From contig NZ_GL877878.1 in the NCBI RefSeq assembly GCF_000194155.1, positions 1,996,558 through 2,054,560 of the forward strand: a DNA stretch of 58,003 bases, in the 5' to 3' direction. Each line of letters opens with the position of its first letter. Position 1 is the stretch's first letter. This DNA comes from Saccharopolyspora spinosa NRRL 18395. GTDB taxonomy: Bacteria; Actinomycetota; Actinomycetes; Mycobacteriales; Pseudonocardiaceae. Made by a program: the position numbers and the translations under genes. This document shows positions 25,462 to 33,804 of the stretch, piece by piece. The notes below the pieces were generated by a model. That model ran no database searches, had not been told where the DNA came from, and was given only the letters and a program-made list of their open reading frames with translations.

Positions 25462-25940
25462 ATGTCGCCGGCGCTCATCCGAATCGACGGGTGCGGCACC
25501 GCTGCGGCCAGGGTGGTGGAAGCCGCGCAGGTGTTCGCCCAGCAGGCCCCCGACGCCGGGATCACCGTCAACATCCGGCGGGTCGAATCGGGCGAGTTCT
25601 TCAGCGACATGTACCTGTCCTGGGACTTCGCGCAGCACTACTGGTTCACCCGGAACTTCCTGACACAGGCGGGTTCCGGCAGCCTGCCAGATGCCCCGTA
25701 CAACGAAACGCACTGGAACCAAAAGGAATTCAACGACCTGGTGTACCAGGCGCGGGCCACCACCGATCCGGCGCGCCGCAATGGTACGCGTCGCGCGCGC
25801 CAAGCAGATCGAGTGGGAGAGCGGCGGCTACATCATCCGGGGTTTCCCGAACCAGCTGGACGCGCACAGCGTTCGAGTTCGGGCTGGCGCCGGACAAGAG
25901 CGGGGTTCCGCTGAACTCCTACGGTTTCCGCCACGCTTAG
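25462..25940 (+). pseudogene. Remnant of a dipeptide/oligopeptide ABC transporter binding protein
   Basis: The reading frame from 25462 carries the C-terminal part of an SBP_bac_5 protein (VFAQQAPDAGITVNI, FFSDMYLSWDFAQHYW, NETHWNQKEFNDLVYQAR). The frame breaks near 25780; VARAKQIEWESGGYIIRGFP and then FEFGLAPDKSGVPLNSYGF follow in other frames to the TAG at 25938. The signal peptide and first ~300 residues are missing. Two more transporter remnants follow in the order expected for a dpp/opp operon. Confidence 0.75.
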
Positions 25941-25965
25941 CAGGCGAACTGAGGGCGGTGCACCA

Positions 25966-26217
25966 ATGACTCGACTGCTGGCCAAGCGAATCCTGCTCGG
26001 TGTGGTCGTCCTGTGTGCCGTGTCGGTGGTGGTCTTCCTCGCCACTCAAGCGCTGCCCGGGGACGCCGCCCGAGCCATCCTCGGCCGCGAAGCCACCCCG
26101 AGCGGCTGGCCACGCTGCGCGCTCAGCTGCACCTCGACGAGCCAATGTGGGTGCAGTACTTCTCCCGGCTGGGCAACATCTTCCAGTCTCCGATTTCCAT
26201 TGAAATTGCGGAAGATC
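25966..26217 (+). pseudogene. Remnant of a DppB-type permease
   Basis: It opens like a genuine permease gene (MTRLLAKRILLGVVVLCAVS, one membrane segment, LPGDAARAILGREATP). It shifts frame near 26097 into ERLATLRAQLHLDEPMWVQY, typical of the DppB N terminus, and is cut off at ~26200 by a dispersed palindrome. The remaining ~220 residues are absent. Confidence 0.75.
26192..26207. repeat. Dispersed TTTC..GAAA palindrome inside the decayed permease
   Basis: GATTTCCATTGAAATT lies exactly where permease homology ends. The same core is found at 54697 and 54863. Another member, GGTTTCGCCGGCGAAATCC, lies at 26602-26620. Confidence 0.65.
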
Positions 26218-26255
26218 CCGGACCACGACGTGCCACTGACCCGATGGGGGTGCCG

Positions 26256-26430
26256 ATGACTGCCGCTGCTTTGGACGCCGCTGGACTGGAGATTCGGGGG
26301 TGCCCTCAGAAGCCGCCATCGTCGCCGACGTGTCGTTCGCCTTGGCTCCGGGCGAGATCCTCGGCCTGATCGGGGATCCGGCTCCGGCAAGACCACGCTC
26401 GGCTGCTCGGCTGCTGACCCCGCCTGGCCG
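26256..26430 (+). pseudogene. Remnant of a DppD-type ABC ATPase
   Basis: It begins MTAAALDAAGLEIRG and, after a frameshift, continues VADVSFALAPGEILGLIGD, the strand before Walker A; a further shift spoils GSGKTTLG. Nothing after Walker A is recognisable. From ~26430 to 26646 an unassigned open stretch (VVFAFSPCLMRTEGFDNRAD) ends in TAG at 26519. Confidence 0.65.
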
Positions 26431-26646
26431 TGGTGTTCGCCTTCAGCCCGTGCCTGATGCGAACCGAAGGCTTCGACAACCGCGCCGATCGCCTCCTCAC
26501 GGCCCTCCACACTTGCCGGTAGATCCTGCTCCGAGGAGCTTTTGCGTGGCGGTGCGGGTAGCTGAACCCCAGCTCCGCGTACCCCATTCCTGCTGCTGCG
26601 CGGTTTCGCCGGCGAAATCCGGTCACGTGGGCCTTAGGCTCAGTGT

Positions 26647-27060
26647 ATGGACTTCGAGGTGGACGACTCGCGGGCTCGCATCGATCGCGACGTGGCGTGG
26701 GAATTCCTTTCCACGCAAGCGTATTGGGGCCAGTGGCGCAAGCGGGAGGACCTCGACCGGCAGATCGACGTCGCTTGGCGGGTGGTCGGCGCCTACCGGA
26801 AGCCAGACGGTCGGCTGATCGGCTTCGCCCGGGCGTTCTCCGACGGGGTCGGCACGGCGTACCTGGCCGACGTGTTCGTCGCCCCGGAGGCGCGCGGCCA
26901 CGGCATCGGCAAGGCGCTGATCCAGAGCATGATCGAGGACGGCCCCGGCAGTGACTTCCGCTGGATGCTGCACACCGACGACGCACATGACCTCTACCGC
27001 GCGTACGGCTTCGTCGAGCCCGACCACACCTACCTGGAACGCCCCAGCCGCCTCTCGTGA
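26647..27060 (+). CDS. GNAT-family N-acetyltransferase
   Basis: A 137-residue GNAT protein with the acetyl-CoA loop VAPEARGHGIGKALIQSM (R/QxxGxG/A pattern) after strand TAYLADVFV, and a C-terminal HDLYRAYGFVEPD typical of the family. The first half (LSTQAYWGQWRKREDL) resembles family members annotated as acting on small molecules; the substrate is not predictable. ATG 26647 lies shortly after decayed DNA, with the weak purine stretch GGCTCAGT before it. Confidence 0.85.
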   Translation: MDFEVDDSRARIDRDVAWEFLSTQAYWGQWRKREDLDRQIDVAWRVVGAYRKPDGRLIGFARAFSDGVGTAYLADVFVAPEARGHGIGKALIQSMIEDGPGSDFRWMLHTDDAHDLYRAYGFVEPDHTYLERPSRLS

Positions 27061-27113
27061 TCGGGGTGCTCGCCCGGGTGGAGGTCGGCGCGCCGAACCT
27101 CCACCATGTCGGT

Positions 27114-27410
27114 ATGACCGAACTGCTCACTGACACCCAGGTCTCCGACGCGCTCCAGCACCTGCCGGAGTGGCGCCAGGACGGCGTCAAGCTGACCCGC
27201 ACCGTCGAATTCGGCGGCTTCCCGCAGGCCATCCAGGCTGTGACCCGGATCGCCGAGATCGCCGAGAACGAGAACCACCACCCGGACATCGACATCCGCT
27301 GGCGCACCGTGACGTTCTACTGCACCACCCATTCGAAGGGCGGCATCACGGCCAACGACACTTCGCTCGCCCAAGAGATCGACAACGTCGTAGAGCAATT
27401 CCAACAGTGA
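27114..27410 (+). CDS. 4a-hydroxytetrahydrobiopterin dehydratase (pterin-4a-carbinolamine dehydratase)
   Basis: A 98-residue PCD/DCoH-fold protein. The catalytic signature is ENHHPDIDIRW (E-x-x-H-H-P), followed by TVTFYCTTHSKGGITANDT, matching the family's 'THxxGGLTxxD' block. It dehydrates 4a-carbinolamine pterins formed by aromatic amino acid hydroxylases; none is visible here. Start ATG 27114 is chosen because the family begins 'LTDxQV'; the 19 extra codons upstream overlap the GNAT end and are not needed. Confidence 0.9.
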   Translation: MTELLTDTQVSDALQHLPEWRQDGVKLTRTVEFGGFPQAIQAVTRIAEIAENENHHPDIDIRWRTVTFYCTTHSKGGITANDTSLAQEIDNVVEQFQQ

Positions 27411-27455
27411 CCGGCCGGCTGCCCCCACTTGGATGAAAGTTTCCGCAGGTCATTG

Positions 27456-27499
27456 CCCGTGAGCGGTTTGGGGCCATCGCGCCCGGACCCGCTCACGGG
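27456..27499. terminator. Terminator between the dehydratase and the oxidase gene
   Basis: CCCGTGAGCGG (27456-27466) pairs with CCGCTCACGGG (27489-27499), 11 bp perfect, 22-nt loop. The convergent genes end at 27410 and 27524. Confidence 0.75.
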
Positions 27500-27523
27500 A
27501 TCTGACCAGGCGAAACCCAGGGT

Positions 27524-28489
27524 TCAGGCGATCCCTTCGACGAGGTCCACGGCTTCGAAGGCGCATCCCCAGGACAGCGCCACGCCGCTGCCACCGTGCC
27601 CGTAGTTGTGGATGATGCGCCCGCCTTCGTACTCCTCGACCTCCACCCGCACGGCCTCCCGGCCCGGCCTCAGCCCGACCAGGTCCGCGAGCACTTCGGC
27701 GTCGGCCAGCCGTGGTTCCACCTCGGCGCAGCGACGCCGGATGCCTTCGCTGACCTCGCGGCGCGGCACCATGTTCCAGTCGTGCTCGACCGCCACGCCG
27801 CCGAGCACCACCCGGTCGCCGTGCGGCATGTACGCGGCGAACTCACCAGAGTCGGACAGCTCGACGAAGTACTCGTCGATCCCCGGGTTGCGCACCACGA
27901 CGTGCTGGCCGCGCACCGGGTGGACGCCGGGGTCACCGACCAGTTCCCGCGCTCCGACACCGGTGCAGTTGACCACCGTCGGGGATTCGGCGACCGCGTC
28001 GGCCAGCGACGGCACCGGGCTGAGCTGCAGTTCGCCGCCGGCGGCTTGGAACCTGGCGACAAGGTAGTCGAGGTAGCGGGGCATGTCGATCAGCGGCACG
28101 GTCGCGTAGTAGCCGCTGACGAACCCTTCCGGCAGTTCCTCCGGCGTGCAGGGGCGCAGGTCGGGGATCAGCTTGGCCTCGGGCGGGACCACATCGCCGA
28201 GGTCGAACCGGGCCGCCATCCGCCCAGCGGCGAGGTGCACCCCTGAGTTCTCGTCGCGGGCCAGCGCGCTGAACTCGGCGTGTGAGCGGGTCACCCAGTA
28301 CAACACCCGTTCGGCGGGGCGCAGCATCGCCGGACCCCACATCGCGCCCGCGACCGCGGAAGTCGTGTCCTGCGGCCGATCGGCGGTCCGGATGCGCACG
28401 CGTTGGCCTGCTTCGGCGAGGACAACCCCGGCAGTGAGGCCTTGCACGCCCGCGCCGATCACCAGCACCGGGGCTGCGGATGCGGTCAT
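27524..28489 (-). CDS. FAD-dependent D-amino-acid oxidase-like protein
   Basis: A 321-residue DAO-family flavoprotein. The N-terminal Rossmann motif is VLVIGAGVQGLTAGVVLAEAG (GxGxxG at residues ~11-16), then TTSAVAGAMWGP (typical DAO 'S-xx-AG-xW'), VVNCTGVGARELVGD, VHPVRGQHVVV and the C-terminal GHGGSGVALSWGCA. D-amino-acid oxidases form imino acids and hydrogen peroxide; the D-aspartate/D-amino acid choice cannot be read. ATG 28489 is taken as the start; GTG 28498 is in frame. No obvious operon partners. Confidence 0.85.
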   Translation of the reverse strand: MTASAAPVLVIGAGVQGLTAGVVLAEAGQRVRIRTADRPQDTTSAVAGAMWGPAMLRPAERVLYWVTRSHAEFSALARDENSGVHLAAGRMAARFDLGDVVPPEAKLIPDLRPCTPEELPEGFVSGYYATVPLIDMPRYLDYLVARFQAAGGELQLSPVPSLADAVAESPTVVNCTGVGARELVGDPGVHPVRGQHVVVRNPGIDEYFVELSDSGEFAAYMPHGDRVVLGGVAVEHDWNMVPRREVSEGIRRRCAEVEPRLADAEVLADLVGLRPGREAVRVEVEEYEGGRIIHNYGHGGSGVALSWGCAFEAVDLVEGIA

Positions 28490-28671
28490 CTTCGACACGC
28501 TAGCAGTGAACCGGCGAACTCGACGGGCTTGACGGGTAGCCCAACTCAGGTGCAAGCGCCCGACGCGGGACGCGCAGAACTCCGCCGCGCGCTCCCGCGC
28601 GTCGCGCGGCCGTCGCTGGCGCGAGCGGCCCCCGGGTACCGCACTTTCACCGTCGCGGCTGCACCGCTCAG

Positions 28672-28740
28672 CTACGCGATGTTCTTGCCGACGTCGGCTC
28701 CGGTGCCGGTGCCGGTGCCGGTGATGAACAAGATGGTCAT
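28672..28740 (-). pseudogene. Dethiobiotin synthetase N-terminal remnant
   Basis: MTILFITGTGTGTGADVGKN begins like BioD (usual pattern MxxLFITGTGTxVGKT). The codon pair GGC-ACC is repeated three times, expanding the P-loop, the final Thr is Asn, and TAG follows two codons later. No other biotin gene is near. Likely a relic of bioD spoiled by repeat expansion; the match is short. Confidence 0.4.
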
Positions 28741-28851
28741 CAGCCCGCCGGAGCAACGGCGTTCGGCAAGTCCCCGAAATGCTCCACAAAGGACTATCTG
28801 AAACGGGATCCCGACGAGCGGTCCGGGCGCTGCTGTCAATCCTGCGGAAAT

Positions 28852-29009
28852 GATCCGCACGGTCCTGCCCTGCGCGAGGGGCGAGCTACCGGTCCTCGAA
28901 CCCTGCCCGGACCTGGTGGCAACCTCCGAACCCAACCAGCGGCGATAGACGACCGCCTGACCAGCCTCCAAGAAACCAGAAACACCCTGGCCGACTACCT
29001 CGCCGCCAC
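28852..29009 (+). repeat. 158-bp direct repeat, copy 1 (MerR-family C-terminal remnant)
   Basis: One frame reads IRTVLPCARGELPVLEPCPD LVAT and, after a missing base, AIDDRLTSLQETRNTLADYL. This is the C-terminal effector-helix region of a MerR-family regulator (usual 'LPC...CPDLVATLR..L..L'). The DNA-binding part is absent. The same segment recurs at 30477-30634 with about five changes and the same missing base. Confidence 0.75.
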
Positions 29010-29270
29010 GAACAGGCAGGGCGAATCGACACCGTCGCCACACTGCTAACCCGCCGCCCCGCACTGCCGAACGAGGACGCGAATATCTCCCCGATTCATT
29101 GCCCCGAACGAGCGCATCAGCGACGAGTGGCGCCGGAAAGCTCGCTGAGCGTCAGCGGTCTCAGCTATGCTCAGGTAGGTCGGCTTCTCAAGCGCCTGCC
29201 AAGGACAGCCAGCGGTGCTGCCACCGCCCTCCTTCAGTGGATCGGCCCTTGGAGGCTCTTGGGGAGCCGA

Positions 29271-30032
29271 CTACTTTGTGCAGTGATCGCAGGGAAACCA
29301 ACAGTTCTGCCGCACGAGGCTGTTCGCCGGCATCGACATGATCCCCAGTGGAATAGCGCAAGATTCGCTGTTCCTGATCTGCGGCCAGACCTTGAGAAGA
29401 TACGCGGGTTCGACATACCCGAACTCACCTCCGGGCCAGAGCGCCGCTTTAAGGAAGCCCCCGTAAAGGTCTGCCGCCTGGCTCTCCGCGTATTGGTCGG
29501 CCGAGACCCACCGGAGCCCTTGTTCCATGTCGAACGGAACCCTTGAATCCCGTCCAGCTTCTCGCCGGATGTACTTGTCAGTCGTTCGATGATCGTGCCC
29601 TCGAACGTGCCCGAACCGCGTCCAGACTTGAGCGCCGACCCCTTTCCAGGAGCGAGCCGCCCAGAGCGTCGACTTGTAAGTCTTCAGCGCGACGTAGTTG
29701 TAGAAGCGCTGGTGATCGTCCAGGTACGTCCCCTGTCTGAGCTCGTCTTTCACCGCGTATACGTAGCAAACGCGAAGTCCTCGAACCCCAGCTAGCACCT
29801 CCGCCGCCCTGCGGCGCCGATCGTGCGTTTTCACGTGTCGCTTCCAGGACATCACCGCATCGTCGGGCACCCGAAAGTCTTCCCTGAGCAGGTTCACCGC
29901 CGACCGGACGTTCGCCACGCCGACGTCGTCGAGAACAATCGCCGCCATGCCGAAGATCGGGCTGGAATCCTTGCCCGCACCCCGATCTCCCGTCTCATCT
30001 ACATAGACGTGCAGGCGGTGCTTGATCGACAT
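29271..30032 (-). CDS. DUF3800 domain protein
   Basis: A 253-residue protein beginning with HRLHVYVDETGDRG; the YVDETG motif followed by FGMAAIVLDD is the hallmark of DUF3800, a predicted RNase H-like fold. Later acidic/basic residues (TTDKYIRREAGRD, QYAESQAADLYGG) fit a metal-dependent nuclease active site. DUF3800 genes are frequent passengers of mobile or defence regions. It lies between two copies of the MerR remnant repeat and has slightly lower GC than the flanking housekeeping genes. ATG 30032 is the start; partner unknown. Confidence 0.8.
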   Translation of the reverse strand: MSIKHRLHVYVDETGDRGAGKDSSPIFGMAAIVLDDVGVANVRSAVNLLREDFRVPDDAVMSWKRHVKTHDRRRRAAEVLAGVRGLRVCYVYAVKDELRQGTYLDDHQRFYNYVALKTYKSTLWAARSWKGVGAQVWTRFGHVRGHDHRTTDKYIRREAGRDSRVPFDMEQGLRWVSADQYAESQAADLYGGFLKAALWPGGEFGYVEPAYLLKVWPQIRNSESCAIPLGIMSMPANSLVRQNCWFPCDHCTK

Positions 30033-30476
30033 GACGGCAGAGTACGGAGTCGCTTACACCAAGAACGCAGCAACCCCTACGGTGCGTGACAATTTATTGA
30101 CCATCTGCGACTGCCTAAGCAAGCGCCAGGAAACAGGCATTGAGTCTGACCCACCAACCCACAATCGCCCATGTGGCCTTTGCCACGGCGCTGTGGCCAG
30201 CGTGCAGGGCCGCAACAAACTTCACCTGTGAAGAAGTGTGGTGCGCCGCAAGAGCGTCGATCCCCAGTCGAACGTTCGTCTCAGAAAGCCGAACAGGCGT
30301 CCTAGCGATCGCCGAGCAGTACTCGTTCCAACTCCCACCACTCCGGCCGAGGCGATCCGACCGGCAGATCACCACGACCTACGAGTTCGGCGACAACGTC
30401 CGCGTCCCGTGCTAGCCGGAACCGCCAGACGCGAGCCCGCACCACGCCCATACCTCTGCTTCCCCGATCCCGTGGA
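30033..30476. other. Region without an assignable gene
   Basis: About 440 bp between the DUF3800 gene and the second MerR repeat. A reverse-strand frame ending at 30302 (RLARDADVVAELVGRGDLP) has reasonable codon use for 49 codons and could be a gene fragment, but I cannot name it. Confidence 0.35.
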
Positions 30477-30634
30477 GATCCGCACGGTTCTGCCCTGCGC
30501 GAGGGGCGAGCTACCGGTCCTCGAACCCTGCCCGGACCTGGTGGCAACCTCCGAACCCAACCAGCGGCGATAGACGACCGCCTGACCTGCCTCCAAGAAA
30601 CCAGGAACGCCCTGGCCGACTACCTCGCCGCCAC
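30477..30634 (+). repeat. 158-bp direct repeat, copy 2 (MerR-family C-terminal remnant)
   Basis: Nearly identical to 28852-29009 and in the same orientation. The two copies bracket the DUF3800 gene and a total of about 1.6 kb. Confidence 0.75.
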
Positions 30635-30723
30635 CGAGACCTGACGCGCGGTTGCGCCCATGCGGCACGGCACCCGAACGAGGCGCTCGTGGCCTCGTTC
30701 ACGCCGAATCGCTACCGTGTCCC

Positions 30724-31304
30724 ATGACCACGCTGCCCGACTGGATGCGCCCCCCGCGCACTGAAGGCTGGTTCGCGGAGGATCTGGACCGCCTCCCCGA
30801 GGCACCTCGGCACACTGAGTTGATCGACGGAGCCCTCGTCTTCATGGTGACCCCGCAGCGGTCCTGGCGCGGCCGTCTCGTCACCGGTCTCACGGTGGAG
30901 CTCGCACGTCAGGCCCCCGACGGCATCGAGGTCGAGCGGGAGATGACCATCCGGCTCGACGCCCGCAACCGCCCTGAGCCGGACCTGCTGGTCACCACCG
31001 CACCCTTCGACCCGGACCGAACCTGGTACGAACTGGAGGAGTACTACTCATCGTCGAGGTCGTCTCACCCGAGTCCGCGCATCGCGACCGCACGGTCAAG
31101 CTGCGCAAGTACGCCGACGCTGACATCAGGCACTACTGGTACATCGAGGACGAAGACGCGGTCGCGGTGGTGCACGTCTACGAGCTGGACGAACTGACGG
31201 GCGTGTACGCACCAGCAGGCATTTTCCGCGGCACCTTGCAACGCCCGGTCCCCTACGAAATCGACCTCGACCTGCGTCGGCTCACGCCGAGACACCGCAG
31301 CTGA
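30724..31304 (+). pseudogene. Uma2-family endonuclease gene with a frameshift
   Basis: The first frame gives MTTLPDWMRPPRTEGWFAED, ELIDGALVFMVTP, and EPDLLV (a PD-(D/E)xK acidic residue). At about 31047 the sequence shifts by one base; the next frame reads LLIVEVVSPESAHRDRTVKL, KYADADIRHYWYIED, and ends TGA 31302. Together this makes ~193 codons, the normal Uma2 (DUF820) length, and catalytic residues are preserved on both sides. The break may be a real mutation or a sequence error. Confidence 0.75.
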
Positions 31305-31589
31305 CCAGCGGCGATCTCAACCAAACATCCACGTCTGATCCAGCCCGAACGAAGATCGTCCGGCATCAATGCGGCGCCTGGCGCTCATTGCCGCGCTTGT
31401 AGTTGCCTGTCGCCTAAGCGAGAAGTTGCTGGTCGGATTCGTGGCTGACGCCAAGCCGCGCGCCCGGGCGCTGCGCGGGCACCGCCGATCGTCGCCACGA
31501 CGCGACCTCCCCGGCTCACCCGCACCTCTCCGGACTTCGTCACCAGGTACGCGAAGGGTCGTCGTCCAGGCTCGCTTCTCGCCCCCAGA

Positions 31590-31603
31590 GGTCAGACGTT
31601 GAA
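31590..31603. other. Left attachment site core (attL)
   Basis: GGTCAGACGTTGAA, identical to 40132-40145. Read on the reverse strand it spells the ychF end (..TTCAACGTC TGA CC). The next bases preserve TTC, so the element carries a mimic of the last ychF codons. Confidence 0.75.
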
Positions 31604-31715
31604 CCTGAACGATTGCCCGCAACTTTGCGACCAGCGCAAATCGAGCCGAAACCTCGCCTGAACTGCCAAGACGTTGATCTTAACTTCTCGTTGTTTTGCG
31701 CCGATTTTTGCTGCC

Positions 31716-31738
31716 CTGACGAACGACTGACGAACGAC
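31716..31738. repeat. Arm-type direct repeats near the left end
   Basis: CTGACGAACGACTGACGA (31716-31733) recurs exactly at 40072-40089 near the right end, and GACGAACGAC is repeated inside it. This suits integrase arm-binding sites split between the two ends of an integrated attP. Confidence 0.6.
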
Positions 31739-31875
31739 GGCCCATCGGTTGGTCTCATGAGGAAGCCACCCGTTGGACAGTGGAGACTCCAATCTCCGGC
31801 GGGCAAGTTTTGTAGCCTACCGTCACCCTTCGATCATGAATCCGGTCCCGCTCAGCTGCCTCTGCTTGGATGTGC

Positions 31876-32286
31876 CTAGGTGGGTGCGAGGATGTCGTTG
31901 GCGTCGTCGACCACGAGCTGCAGATGACGCCGCAACATTCGGATCTGTTTGGCTCTGGACAGCTGGGCGTGAGGAATGGCCGTACCGGTCAGCATGCGGT
32001 AGGTCCGCATGGACTCGCCGCGGATTCTCATCAGCTCGTATGCCTCAACCAGTTCGGGAATGTATTCCAGGCAGTACCTATACGTGCGGGGGTCGTAGGA
32101 GTACACTCCGCCACCTTTGAGATCTGCAAGGCTTTCTCGCAGGTAGCCGATGCCTCGTCGGGCTTGACACCGGGTCAGCTTCGCTTGGTGCATGAGTTCC
32201 AAGAGAGTCAGTCCACGAGCTCCCGCTGATTTCAGAGCGTCATACACGCGTTGCGCGTTCTCTTCTTGCTTGTTGTATGGCGTCAT
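31876..32286 (-). CDS. Winged-helix-like element protein
   Basis: A 136-residue protein. Residues ~5-60 (QRVYDALKSAGARGLTLLEL, LTRCQARRGIGYLRESLAD) fit a winged helix with a two-residue wing GGGVYSYD. The second half is helical and basic (RMLRRHLQLVVDD). It may be related to the RacP-type proteins I recall from actinomycete elements; this is uncertain. It lies 43 nt after the DUF6192-like gene on the same strand, and the two are probably co-transcribed. Confidence 0.65.
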   Translation of the reverse strand: MTPYNKQEENAQRVYDALKSAGARGLTLLELMHQAKLTRCQARRGIGYLRESLADLKGGGVYSYDPRTYRYCLEYIPELVEAYELMRIRGESMRTYRMLTGTAIPHAQLSRAKQIRMLRRHLQLVVDDANDILAPT

Positions 32287-32329
32287 TGCTGCTTTCCCCC
32301 CTGGCCCCGTGGGCGCGGACGCTGAGGGG

Positions 32330-33199
32330 TCATGTCTCTCCTGCGATCAGTCGTTGGAGGGCTTCATCCATGTCGGTTTGGCCGGTTTGCAGGACGTGCT
32401 CGGTCCATTCGACGGCCGCAGTGACACGCTCCAACCCTTCCCGGATGGATTCCTTGGCATCGTCGGACAGCTCGGCCAGATGCAGCCCTGGAAGCGCCTT
32501 GCCGATACCGCGCGCGAATGACTGGCACAAGCCGAGCACGGTGTACACCTCGGCTTCCTCGTCCAGACGCCGAATCTCGGGACGCTGTCTAGCCGTTGAG
32601 TGGGCCTCCCGGATCCGCTCGGTCTGGGCCCGGTTAAAGGTCTCGCGCACCTGCTGCTTCTCTGCGACCCTCCGTACCACGGCCGGCCGTCGCATTACCC
32701 GCTCCACCGCCTCGGCTGCCTCCTGCTCGTCATCCAGCAAGTCCTCAACCGCGCGGAGCTTCTCCTCGGTGGTCTCAGGGACATCGGTCTTCCAACCTCT
32801 GACCCGACGCGCTGCGTCGCAGGTCCAGTGTCGTTCGCGCGTGCGTCGATCAACGGGAGGTTCGTCGATCAATGTGAAGCGGTCGGGATGTGGGGCGAGA
32901 ATGCTATGGACAGTCCAGCACACCTGCTTGTTGCGCTCGTTTTTCGGCCATGCCGCAGAGACATTCCGGTATTCCTCAAACCGTTCCGGATCTTGCCCAA
33001 TCTCGTTGGCATAGTTAGCCAGCAGCTTGTATGCCTTCATCGGCGGACGCTTGCCGTCCGGGGCAACCGGCACCAAGGTCAACGCGATGTCCCCCAGCTG
33101 GAACTGCGCTGAGGTCTCCGACTTCGTCAGACGCTGGCCTTGCTTCACTAACTCGTCCCACTGATCGATGCTGTAGTCGGTGGCCTGACTTGTGGCCAT
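32330..33199 (-). CDS. DUF6192-like element protein
   Basis: A 289-residue soluble, charged, helical protein starting MATSQATDYSIDQWDELVKQ. An N-terminal part with FQLGDIALTLVP and YKLLANYANEIGQDPERFEEYRNVSAAWP resembles the DUF6192 group, which I recall in Streptomyces elements, some annotated as RacO. HSILAPHPDRF and TERHWT-type segments follow, and the C terminus has long helices (EEAEVYTVLGLCQSFARGIG). ParB-like or replication-linked roles have been guessed for such proteins, without proof. The inverted repeat upstream could be its control region. Confidence 0.6.
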   Translation of the reverse strand: MATSQATDYSIDQWDELVKQGQRLTKSETSAQFQLGDIALTLVPVAPDGKRPPMKAYKLLANYANEIGQDPERFEEYRNVSAAWPKNERNKQVCWTVHSILAPHPDRFTLIDEPPVDRRTRERHWTCDAARRVRGWKTDVPETTEEKLRAVEDLLDDEQEAAEAVERVMRRPAVVRRVAEKQQVRETFNRAQTERIREAHSTARQRPEIRRLDEEAEVYTVLGLCQSFARGIGKALPGLHLAELSDDAKESIREGLERVTAAVEWTEHVLQTGQTDMDEALQRLIAGET

Positions 33200-33544
33200 A
33201 GGGCACCTCCAGACCTGACTCTCGGCGTGGGCACCGATCCAAACCCACGCCTGTTCAGCCGCGCACCGGCGCTACCGACAGGCTCGGCTCCAGCTGGTAC
33301 CAGCGGTAGAGTCTTTCGGCTGGTAGTCGCCAGTCAGATGCTTGGGGGCGGCTCTACAAACGGGGATCAAGGCAACGGGACCACAGGCAGGCAACCCACT
33401 ACGCCACCACCACGCTGGCATGCCCGTAGGAACTGGCAGGCCGACCACTTACGCAGCGTGCCCAGCACCGTTCTTTGACCTTGCCCCGGTGGGCGCCATG
33501 CTCGCCGCAACTTCCCGCGGTTGGGCTTCTCTATCTCGGCGGCT

Positions 33545-33750
33545 TCTGCGGGGCCGCCTGCCTTCCGCTCGCGCCAGGACGAGGCCGCCGGCCTTTCCGC
33601 TCGCGCCCGGTCGCCGCTGATGGTCGGCCGGGACCGGTGAGCGCAGCGAGCCGCACGCCCGGCCGACCATCAGCGGCTTGACCGGGCTTGCATACAGGAA
33701 GGTCGGCGGCCTCGTCCTGGCTCGCATACAGCAGGCAGGCGGCCCCGGGC
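33545..33750. repeat. Large nested inverted repeat, possible origin or regulatory structure
   Basis: Left arm ~33574-33632 and right arm ~33658-33720 are complementary over about 60 bp with one asymmetric loop: GCCGCTGATGGTCGGCCGGG pairs at the core and CCAGGACGAGGCCGCCG at the outside. A further outer pair (GGGGCCGCCTGCC) extends the palindrome to about 33545 and 33750. The 25-nt centre is GC-rich. It fills most of a 600-bp stretch (33200-33804) that has no gene. Confidence 0.75.
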
Positions 33751-33804
33751 TAGGGCTACAGCAGTCGGACGGAGCTGGGCCAGGAAAGCCCCTCCGGGCT
33801 CTGG

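Larger units (their letters stand above)
28490..29270. other. Gene-poor region with bioD and MerR remnants
   Basis: About 780 bp without an intact gene between the oxidase and DUF3800 genes. It contains the bioD-like remnant (28672-28740) and the first 158-bp MerR-tail repeat (28852-29009). The remainder, including 29010-29270, gives no recognisable product. Confidence 0.5.
31305..31875. other. Left junction region of the integrative element
   Basis: About 570 bp with no clear gene. It spans the left attachment site (31590) and the integrase arm-type repeats (31716). A TTG-rich, lower-GC stretch at 31640-31715 is unlike the flanks and marks element DNA. Confidence 0.5.

Noticed and set aside
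30302..30448. 49-codon reverse-strand gene (..RLARDADVVAELVG..)
   Set aside because: Fair codon use but no ribosome site, no known family, and surrounded by decayed DNA; kept only as a note.
31560..31640. tRNA gene as the attachment site
   Set aside because: No cloverleaf or T-loop sequence at either end; the repeated core matches the ychF 3' end instead.
33545..33750. Inverted repeat as IS ends
   Set aside because: Only 25 bp lie between the arms, so no transposase can be inside, and no target duplication is visible.
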